Source: Gammaproteobacteria bacterium | GTDB taxonomy: Bacteria; Pseudomonadota; Gammaproteobacteria; Xanthomonadales; Xanthomonadaceae | DNA: 5,227 bases | Reading direction: 5' to 3' | Assembly (NCBI GenBank): GCA_024642445.1 | Contig: JAHEBG010000106.1 | Span: 1 to 5,227, forward strand | Shown here: one piece after another, positions 1 to 5,227 of the stretch | How the letters are laid out: each line of letters opens with the position of its first letter | Position numbering within the stretch: position 1 is the stretch's first letter | Position numbers and translations under genes: made by a program | The notes under the pieces: generated by a model | What the model was told of the DNA's origin: nothing | The model's database searches: none | What the model saw: the letters and a program-made list of their open reading frames with translations, nothing else

Positions 1-1
1 C

Positions 2-577
2 TTGTTTTATGTCGGGGTAATGTTGCCGATGTGGGCCAGTTATATAGTCAAAGCCTACAGTTGGACGGTGATTCTGGCTAAAGGCGGAATAGTCTACTGG
101 GTTCTCGATAAATTAAGCTTGTTAACTGCGTTGGATATGTTATTGGCGTTGCCTTATGTCGGTGGCTCAACGCTTTCCACCTCGAACATCGGCCGATTCA
201 TGGTGTTCACCTACCTTTGGCTGCCGTTCATGATATTGCCCATTCAGGCGGCAATCGAGCGCGTTCCAGGCAATCTGATCCAGGCATCCATGGACCTCGG
301 TGCCAACGCCACGGACACGTTCAGGCATGTTTTGCTGCCACTGGCATTTCCTGGTGTGGTTGCGGGTTCCATATTCACGTTTTCTCTGACACTTGGCGAT
401 TACATCATTCCAACTCTGATCGGACCCTCCGGGCTGTTCATTGGCAATTTCGTGTACGTGCAGCAGGGGGCTGCCGGCAACATACCCTTGGCTGCGGCAT
501 TTACCGTGGTACCTATTGTGCTGATTGCACTGTATCTGGCTTTGGCTAAACGCTGGGGAGCGTTCGATGCTCTCTGA
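2..577 (+). CDS. ydcU: Polyamine-type ABC transporter permease YdcU, 5' truncated
   Basis: This is an inner-membrane permease subunit of a spermidine/putrescine-type ABC importer. It forms the translocation pore with the second permease encoded just downstream. Only the C-terminal 191 residues are in the window. The frame is open to the left edge, so the first codon (TTG) is an internal leucine. E. coli YdcU, recalled at about 313 residues, aligns almost without gaps, so about 120 residues are missing. Hydrophobic segments lie near residues 2-16, 38-53, 66-82, 111-133 and 161-182. The cytoplasmic EAA loop that contacts the ATPase is at about 94-122, beginning QASMDLGA. The ending KRWGAFDAL matches the E. 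coli C-terminus (KRLGAFDAL). The gene ends with two in-frame stops, TGA then TAG (575-580), and overlaps the next gene by 11 bases. The binding protein and ATPase genes are expected upstream. The family call is firm; the exact substrate (putrescine or another polyamine) is inferred from the downstream gene. Confidence 0.92.
   Translation: MFYVGVMLPMWASYIVKAYSWTVILAKGGIVYWVLDKLSLLTALDMLLALPYVGGSTLSTSNIGRFMVFTYLWLPFMILPIQAAIERVPGNLIQASMDLGANATDTFRHVLLPLAFPGVVAGSIFTFSLTLGDYIIPTLIGPSGLFIGNFVYVQQGAAGNIPLAAAFTVVPIVLIALYLALAKRWGAFDAL
555..560 (+). promoter_or_regulatory. Ribosome binding site for ydcV
   Basis: GGGGAG lies inside the end of ydcU, six bases before the ATG at 567. It decides the start: the frame stays open upstream to a TTG at 525, but that codon lies deep in ydcU, and only the ATG at 567 has a well-spaced Shine-Dalgarno sequence. 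The site is translated as part of ydcU, which fits translational coupling of the two permeases. Confidence 0.75.
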
Positions 578-1373
578 TAGGCCACCCCGGTTACTTAGAA
601 CCGTGGCCTGGTTGGTCTTGGCATTCATGCATTTTCCAATTTTGGTGATAGCCATGTATGCATTCAATACGGAAACCAGTTCTTTCAGTTTTCCATTGCA
701 GGGTTTCACGTTGGAGTGGTTTGCCAAGGCGTTATCGCGCGAGGATGTGAAAGCTGCCGCCTGGCTTTCCGCTACAATCGCGGCGCAAGCAACTTTGGTC
801 GCGATAGTACTCGGCACGATGGCATCCGCGGCGCTGTACCGGGCCAGGTTTTTCGGAAAGGAAGTGATCACCCTGTTGTTCATTCTGCCGATAGCTTTGC
901 CGGGCATCGTTACGGGTATTGCCTTGCTTTCAGCGTACAGGATGGCAGGCATTGAAACTGGGGTTCTTACCATTGTCGCCGGCCATGCCACTTTCTGCAT
1001 TGTTGTGGTTTACAACAATGTCATTGCTCGCTTCCGAAGGTCATCGCCTTCCATGCTGGAAGCCTCAATGGATCTTGGAGCGGATGGTTTCCAGACCTTC
1101 CGTTACATCGTGCTTCCCAATATAGCAACGGCGCTTTTGGCCGGGGGTATGCTGGCATTCGCACTGAGTTTCGATGAAATCATCGTTACTACGTTTACCG
1201 CGGGCAGCGAGCGCACCTTGCCAATCTGGTTGCTCAACCAGCTGTCCAAGCCACGCGATACGCCCATCACCAACGTTGTTGCGCTGATGGTGATGCTGGT
1301 GACCATGTTGCCGATTTTGGGCGCGTATTACCTAACCAAAGGTACCGACAGCTCAGCCGGTTCCGGAAAATAA
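567..1373 (+). CDS. ydcV: Polyamine-type ABC transporter permease YdcV
   Basis: This is the second inner-membrane permease of the importer and the partner of the YdcU-like protein. The 268-residue product is close to E. coli YdcV (about 264) and matches it along its whole length. Shared stretches include [10 protein letters not shown] (here [10 protein letters not shown]) and [21 protein letters not shown]. About six membrane helices can be placed, near residues 10-33, 63-90, 100-125, 130-152, 181-210 and 235-257. The EAA loop at 165-193 begins [10 protein letters not shown], the signature by which the permease docks on the ATPase. The N-terminus is short and uncleaved. The start is the ATG 11 bases before the end of ydcU, supported by GGGGAG six bases upstream. 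The gene ends in TAA, 13 bases before the aldehyde dehydrogenase gene, so the three genes almost certainly share a transcript. Family assignment and operon position are secure; transport of putrescine itself is inferred. Confidence 0.94.
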   Translation: MLSDRPPRLLRTVAWLVLAFMHFPILVIAMYAFNTETSSFSFPLQGFTLEWFAKALSREDVKAAAWLSATIAAQATLVAIVLGTMASAALYRARFFGKEVITLLFILPIALPGIVTGIALLSAYRMAGIETGVLTIVAGHATFCIVVVYNNVIARFRRSSPSMLEASMDLGADGFQTFRYIVLPNIATALLAGGMLAFALSFDEIIVTTFTAGSERTLPIWLLNQLSKPRDTPITNVVALMVMLVTMLPILGAYYLTKGTDSSAGSGK

Positions 1374-1374
1374 C

Positions 1375-1380
1375 AGGAGA
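1375..1380 (+). promoter_or_regulatory. Ribosome binding site for patD
   Basis: AGGAGA is a near-consensus Shine-Dalgarno sequence six bases before the ATG at 1387, beginning one base after the ydcV stop codon. The 13-base gap holds only this site, leaving no room for a promoter between ydcV and patD. Confidence 0.85.
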
Positions 1381-1386
1381 TAAGTT

Positions 1387-2811
1387 ATGCAAACGCAGAT
1401 GTTGATCAATGGCCAGCTGCAAGCAGGGCAAAGCGATGTATTGCCCATTTACAATCCGGCCAGCGGGGAAGTGCTGGTAAAGATTGCGGAGGCCAGTCCG
1501 GAACAGGTGGCTGCTGCCGTGACCGCCGCTGCAAGGGCTTTTTCAGGGTGGAGCATTTTAACGCCGAAAGACCGAGCTACGGTTTTATTGAAAATCGCCG
1601 ATCGTGTCGAACAGCATGCTGAAGCACTGGCAAGGTTGGAGTCGCAAAATTGCGGCAAGCCCTACAGTGCAGCGCTGAATGATGAAATGCCTGCCATCGC
1701 CGATGTATTCCGGTTTTTTGCCGGCGCTACCCGTTGCCTGAACGGTTCGGCTGCTGCAGAGTATCTGCCAGGCCATACCTCGATGATCCGCAGAGACCCG
1801 GTCGGCGTAATTGCTTCCATTGCCCCATGGAACTACCCCTTGATGATGGCGGCATGGAAAATGGCGCCGGCACTGGCGGCCGGCAATTGTCTGGTGTTGA
1901 AGCCCTCTGAAATCACTCCGCTGAGTGCACTGCATTTTTTCGAGATCATCGCCGATATCGTGCCGGCCGGGGTCATCAATATCGTATTCGGTCGTGGCGC
2001 TTCGGTCGGGCAGCCGTTGGTGAGTTCACCGGAAGTGCGGATGCTTTCTCTTACGGGTTCCATCGCCACCGGACAGAAAATGCTCGAAGAGGCGGCAAGA
2101 TCGCTGAAACGAACGCACCTTGAGTTGGGGGGCAAGGCGCCGGTGATCATATTCGATGATGCCGATATCGCTTCGGCAGTGGAGGGGATTCGGACATTCG
2201 GCTATTACAATGCAGGCCAGGACTGTACTGCAGCCTGCCGGATCTATGTCCAGGACAAGGCTTACGAGAATTTCGTAGCCGACCTTACCTCGGCGGTTTC
2301 CAGCATACGTTGCGGCAGTCAGGATGAGGAGGGTGTGGAAATGGGGCCTTTGGTCAGTCAAGCGCACCATCAGCGTGTCGCCGAATTCATTGACAGGTGC
2401 CGTACTCAAAGCCATTTGGAAATTACCACCGGCGGTCAAAAAGTCGAGGGTAATGGCTATTTCTACCAACCCACGGTAGTGGCAGGCGCCACCCAGAACG
2501 ATGAAATTGTGCGTAAAGAAGTATTCGGGCCTGTGGTTTCGGTTTCGCGTTTCAGCGATATCGATCAAGCCATACGCGATGCCAATGACAGCGATTACGG
2601 TTTAGCCTCATCGGTTTGGACGGCCGATATCGGCAAAGCCATGCGTGTTAGCGCAGAGCTTCAGTACGGTTGTACCTGGGTCAACACCCATTTCATGCTT
2701 TGCAGCGAAATGCCGCACGGCGGCACCAAACAATCCGGCTATGGCAAAGACATGTCAATGTACGGCCTGGAAGACTACACCACCATCCGGCATGTAATGA
2801 TCAAGCACTGA
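1387..2811 (+). CDS. patD: Gamma-aminobutyraldehyde dehydrogenase
   Basis: This cytoplasmic NAD-dependent aldehyde dehydrogenase oxidises 4-aminobutanal (1-pyrroline) to 4-aminobutyrate (GABA), the second step of the putrescine transaminase route. The product is 474 residues, the same length as E. coli PatD (YdcW) as I recall it. Long stretches agree, including [20 protein letters not shown] and the C-terminal [15 protein letters not shown]. Catalytic residues are visible: Asn149 in PWNYP, the general base Glu246 in LELGGK, and the nucleophile Cys280 in [11 protein letters not shown]. Cofactor-binding residues include Lys172 in LKPSE, the glycine loop GSIATG (224-229) and Glu378 in KEVFGPV. 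The start is the ATG preceded by AGGAGA. It is the last gene of the ydcUV operon, and its linkage to a polyamine-type importer supports the substrate. A related betaine-aldehyde or other aminoaldehyde dehydrogenase is the main alternative, but the detailed match to PatD makes that less likely. The gene that would supply the aldehyde (patA) is not seen here. Confidence 0.94.
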   Translation: MQTQMLINGQLQAGQSDVLPIYNPASGEVLVKIAEASPEQVAAAVTAAARAFSGWSILTPKDRATVLLKIADRVEQHAEALARLESQNCGKPYSAALNDEMPAIADVFRFFAGATRCLNGSAAAEYLPGHTSMIRRDPVGVIASIAPWNYPLMMAAWKMAPALAAGNCLVLKPSEITPLSALHFFEIIADIVPAGVINIVFGRGASVGQPLVSSPEVRMLSLTGSIATGQKMLEEAARSLKRTHLELGGKAPVIIFDDADIASAVEGIRTFGYYNAGQDCTAACRIYVQDKAYENFVADLTSAVSSIRCGSQDEEGVEMGPLVSQAHHQRVAEFIDRCRTQSHLEITTGGQKVEGNGYFYQPTVVAGATQNDEIVRKEVFGPVVSVSRFSDIDQAIRDANDSDYGLASSVWTADIGKAMRVSAELQYGCTWVNTHFMLCSEMPHGGTKQSGYGKDMSMYGLEDYTTIRHVMIKH

Positions 2812-2827
2812 TCCGCATCGCTTGGAA
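2812..2827. other. Convergent intergenic junction without clear terminator
   Basis: Sixteen bases separate the patD stop (TGA, plus strand) from the sbcB stop (TAG, minus strand). Small inverted repeats span the junction: GATCA/TGATC at 2799-2803 and 2809-2813, and GCATCG/CGATGC at 2815-2820 and 2836-2841. They are short, AT-containing or wide-looped, and neither is followed by a T-run on either strand. I therefore do not call an intrinsic terminator. Confidence 0.6.
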
Positions 2828-4234
2828 CTATCGGTCGATGCCGATGGCCCAGGCTTTCAGTGCCTCCAATACAACCTGTTTGTCAGGTTCGGCAGCGATG
2901 TGCTTATCGCAGTCGGTCAGGTACTGCGCCAGCTTGTCATCGCTGATACGTTCGTTTTTAAAGGCCAGCCACTGGCTTTTTTCACGCGCATCGAGAGTAT
3001 CCGGCCAATTGCGGGCACGATAGCGGAAATACAGCTCACTCAGGCGGGCATCATTGAATACCAGCGGAGCAGTGCCCTTGCTGGATCGGGCTTTGCCGAA
3101 TCTGGCCTTATCGGAGCGGTCAAAGAAACCGCTGTACAGCGCACCGTCCGGATCACTGTCGTCAAACACCCGTGCTTTTCCGAACACGATCGACAGTTTT
3201 TCACGGATGCCCGGTAAAGCGGAATGCAATTGTTCCTGTATGGCCATGGCCTGCCCGATGTCGATCTGCAATCGTTCGGTATCCGGCTTGATGCCGAGGG
3301 GCTTCATATCTTCGGCTTCGAAAACAACCGGGCAACGGTTGTGGTGGATTTCCTTGATGCCAATGCGCAGCTCATTTTCAGGCATGTCAGCGCGTGGCGT
3401 AAACAGATTCAATTCAATCTGTTCCGGCGTGTAATCGATGAGTTTTAGTGCCTGTGCACGTAACTCAACGGCTACGGTACGAGTTTTTATTTGCGGATGC
3501 AGCATTAGCGGCAGCATCAGACCTGTGCAAGCCTGCTGGGTCGGGAATTGGCCGGACACATGCAATATTCTTCGATTGCGTTCAAGCGCGAGTTTGTCGG
3601 CAACAATGTTTTTATCACGGAGTGAAAGGGTGTACTGCCAAAGCCCCGGAGCCGAATTTTTTATTTTTCTTGCCAGATTGATCAGGCTTCGTACATCCGA
3701 CAGTGCTTCATGAGCTTCGCCTTCGAAACAGTCATTGGCCTTGGCCAGATGTTCCAACTTGAAGCTGGGCTGGCCGTCGTCACGTAAAGGCCATTGCAAG
3801 GCATCCGGCTGCAGGGCGTACACCGCACGCATCACATCCAGAAGATCCCAACGTGAATTGCCGCCGGCATACTCCCGTTCGTAGGCATCATAGAAATTTC
3901 GATACAAAGCAAAGCGTATGAACTCATCATCGAACCGCAGGCTGTTGTAACCCAGAGCGCAGGTATTGGGCTGGCTGAACTGCGCATGCAACTGTGCCAT
4001 GAAATCCGCCTCGCAAAGGCCATTTTCGAAGGCGTACTGCGGCGTTATGCCGGTAATCATGGCCGCTTCCGGCTCCGGCAGAAAGTCGTCGGCAGGTTTG
4101 CAGAACAGGGATATCGGTTCGCCGATGGCATTCAATTCGGTATCGGTGCGGATCCCGGCAAACTGGGAAATACGGGTTTGCCGCGGGTTGCGGCCGAAGG
4201 TTTCGAGATCGAACCAGAGAAAACTATCCGACAT
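2828..4234 (-). CDS. sbcB: Exodeoxyribonuclease I
   Basis: Exonuclease I degrades single-stranded DNA 3' to 5' in the cytoplasm and takes part in mismatch repair and recombination (with SSB). The product is 468 residues; E. coli ExoI is about 475, and the match runs end to end. The DEDDh catalytic set is complete: Asp9 and Glu11 in WFDLETFG, Asp102 in YNSLRFDDE, His175 in EAHEALSD, and Asp180. Each sits exactly six residues earlier than E. coli Asp15, Glu17, Asp108, His181 and Asp186. By that alignment the nuclease domain covers about 1-195, the SH3-like domain 196-348 and the helical C-terminal domain 353-468. Other shared stretches include CKPADD, ITGITPQ and NSRWDLLDVMRA. I chose the ATG at 4234. 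A TTG at 4246 in frame would add four residues, but it has no Shine-Dalgarno sequence, while a weak GAG lies seven bases before the ATG. The start overlaps the end of kmo by 11 bases, so translation is probably coupled. Confidence 0.96.
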   Translation of the reverse strand: MSDSFLWFDLETFGRNPRQTRISQFAGIRTDTELNAIGEPISLFCKPADDFLPEPEAAMITGITPQYAFENGLCEADFMAQLHAQFSQPNTCALGYNSLRFDDEFIRFALYRNFYDAYEREYAGGNSRWDLLDVMRAVYALQPDALQWPLRDDGQPSFKLEHLAKANDCFEGEAHEALSDVRSLINLARKIKNSAPGLWQYTLSLRDKNIVADKLALERNRRILHVSGQFPTQQACTGLMLPLMLHPQIKTRTVAVELRAQALKLIDYTPEQIELNLFTPRADMPENELRIGIKEIHHNRCPVVFEAEDMKPLGIKPDTERLQIDIGQAMAIQEQLHSALPGIREKLSIVFGKARVFDDSDPDGALYSGFFDRSDKARFGKARSSKGTAPLVFNDARLSELYFRYRARNWPDTLDAREKSQWLAFKNERISDDKLAQYLTDCDKHIAAEPDKQVVLEALKAWAIGIDR

Positions 4235-5227
4235 GCAAGGGCTCAAGCTGTTGATGTATCAGCTCTGAAGCTAAACCGTAATCGACGTCTGAAATATCGG
4301 AAATTTCCGAACAGAGGGTCTGAAGTATCCGGCGCTGGATCTGACCGCGTTCGAATGCCACGGCGTAAGGCACGCGCTGAAAACTGACCATGCTGTAACG
4401 CGGGATGAACCGATCGGGATGGCGCTCAGCCAGTTCGCGTTCCAAGGCTCTTTGCAATAGAAACTGCGCATCATCTACCTTGTCGCGCATTTCAATATAG
4501 TTTTCCAAAGCCATGGTTTGGATGGCTTCGGCATTGCGCATGCGTTCGGCTTCAAAGCGTTCGATAGCCGCAGCCCAGTCGGATTCTTCTTCGATGGCCT
4601 GCACCAAGGCCAGACAATCTTCAAAGGCACAGTTCATGCCCTGCCCATGGAAAGGCACCATGGCATGCGCGGCATCACCCAGAAGTACCACGCCGTCACG
4701 GTGATGCCAGGTGTCCAAGTACAGTGTGGACAGAGGACTCTGCGGGTTGTTGCGCCAATCGTATTCGAAGTCGGATATGACTTCGAAGGCGTCTGCAAAC
4801 TGCTCAAGGAAGAACGCACGCGCCTGCTGATGTGTTTGTATTTGATTGAAGCCCGGATCGCCTTCCGCAGGAAGGAACAAGGTTACGGTAAAGGTTTTTT
4901 CGGTATTGGGAAGGGCAATGCACATGAACCCGCCACGGGGCCAGATGTGCAGACTGTTGCCATCCATGCGGAATTGCTGGTTCTGGTCCGGCGCAATTTC
5001 CAATTCCTTGTAATGGTGCCCGAGTGACTCCCAGCGTTCATTGACTTTACCCTGTTGCACCAGATTGTAGCGTACCGACGATCCGGCGCCGTCGGCGCCA
5101 ATCAGTTGTGAATAGGGTTCAATATGGCTGCGGTCGTAATGCTCGATACGCAGGGTTTTGTTGTCAAAATCAATGTCTCCTATTCGGGCATTGAATTGAA
5201 TATGAACACCCTGGGCTTCGGCCGCAT
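4224..5227 (-). CDS. kmo: Kynurenine 3-monooxygenase, 5' truncated
   Basis: This group A FAD-dependent aromatic hydroxylase converts L-kynurenine to 3-hydroxykynurenine with NADPH and O2, in tryptophan breakdown or de novo NAD synthesis via quinolinate. The C-terminal 333 residues are present. The frame is open through the right edge, and an apparent GTG start at 5060 is internal. About 125 N-terminal residues, with the GxGxxG FAD-binding fold, are missing relative to the ~460-residue bacterial enzymes. In window numbering, LIGADGAGSSVR (41-52) is the DG motif contacting FAD and NAD(P)H. LGDAAHAMVPFHGQGMN (182-198) is the GD motif and active-site loop. Kmo hallmarks are LHIWPRGGFMCIALPN, ENYIEMR and FIPRYSMVSF. 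Asn242 and Tyr277 align with substrate-binding Asn363/Tyr398 of the human enzyme, from memory. No C-terminal membrane helix is seen, as in other bacterial forms. The gene ends in TAG inside the start of sbcB. Another hydroxylase of this superfamily is possible but unlikely given these motifs. Confidence 0.9.
   Translation of the reverse strand, partial: AAEAQGVHIQFNARIGDIDFDNKTLRIEHYDRSHIEPYSQLIGADGAGSSVRYNLVQQGKVNERWESLGHHYKELEIAPDQNQQFRMDGNSLHIWPRGGFMCIALPNTEKTFTVTLFLPAEGDPGFNQIQTHQQARAFFLEQFADAFEVISDFEYDWRNNPQSPLSTLYLDTWHHRDGVVLLGDAAHAMVPFHGQGMNCAFEDCLALVQAIEEESDWAAAIERFEAERMRNAEAIQTMALENYIEMRDKVDDAQFLLQRALERELAERHPDRFIPRYSMVSFQRVPYAVAFERGQIQRRILQTLCSEISDISDVDYGLASELIHQQLEPLHVG

Noticed and set aside
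525..566. TTG start that would extend ydcV by 14 residues
   Set aside because: The extension would deepen the overlap with ydcU to 53 bases, lacks a well-placed ribosome binding site and adds residues not in the E. coli homologue. The ATG at 567 has GGGGAG at ideal spacing.
167..1000. Long minus-strand open frame (277 codons) opposite ydcU and ydcV
   Set aside because: It spans two well-recognised genes on the other strand. Its translation looks like low-complexity shadow sequence with no recognisable motif, so it is an antisense artefact.
2026..2568. Minus-strand open frame (180 codons) opposite patD
   Set aside because: It lies wholly inside the securely identified aldehyde dehydrogenase gene, and the translation has no family resemblance.
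2815..2841. Six-base inverted repeat GCATCG/CGATGC as a bidirectional terminator
   Set aside because: The stem is short, the loop is 15 bases and there is no T-run on either side. A second hairpin (ATCGG/CCGAT, 2830-2845) overlaps it and is equally weak.
4518..5027. Plus-strand open frame (169 codons) opposite kmo
   Set aside because: The minus-strand frame carries the flavoprotein motifs; the plus-strand product has no recognisable features.
5058..5060. GTG as the real start of the monooxygenase
   Set aside because: The frame stays open to the window edge, and the upstream part encodes the conserved GADGAGSSVR flavin motif, so the gene begins outside the window.

Overview
The window looks like chromosomal DNA of a gammaproteobacterium. 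Exonuclease I (SbcB) is found mostly in that class, and the polyamine genes closely resemble the Escherichia coli ydcU-ydcV-patD segment as I remember it. GC content looks moderate, with no shift in composition along the window. I cannot name the genus. Coding density is very high: five genes, two of them cut by the window ends, and no intergenic gap longer than 16 bases. I see no RNA gene, mobile element, CRISPR array or long repeat.

Left half, plus strand (1-2811): the 3' part of a polyamine-family operon. Two ABC transporter inner-membrane permeases (YdcU-like, truncated at its N-terminus, then YdcV-like, complete) overlap by 11 bases. After 13 bases comes a complete 474-residue aldehyde dehydrogenase of the gamma-aminobutyraldehyde dehydrogenase type (PatD). 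Together they suggest uptake of putrescine or a related polyamine coupled to oxidation of its aldehyde product to GABA. The solute-binding protein and ATPase genes (ydcS, ydcT) would be expected just upstream, outside the window. The transaminase that makes the aldehyde (PatA) is not seen.

Right half, minus strand (2828-5227): a two-gene unit running toward the first operon. The upstream gene, cut by the right edge, encodes the C-terminal three quarters of a group A FAD monooxygenase that matches kynurenine 3-monooxygenase (Kmo). Its stop overlaps by 11 bases the start of sbcB, which encodes a complete exonuclease I with all five DEDDh catalytic residues. Kynurenine hydroxylation and single-strand DNA degradation have no obvious functional link, so the arrangement is probably transcriptional convenience.

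The two units converge tail to tail with 16 bases between stop codons and no convincing intrinsic terminator. Nothing here looks like an undescribed system. The points worth a second look are the kmo-sbcB coupling, the unterminated convergent junction, and the conserved polyamine operon.
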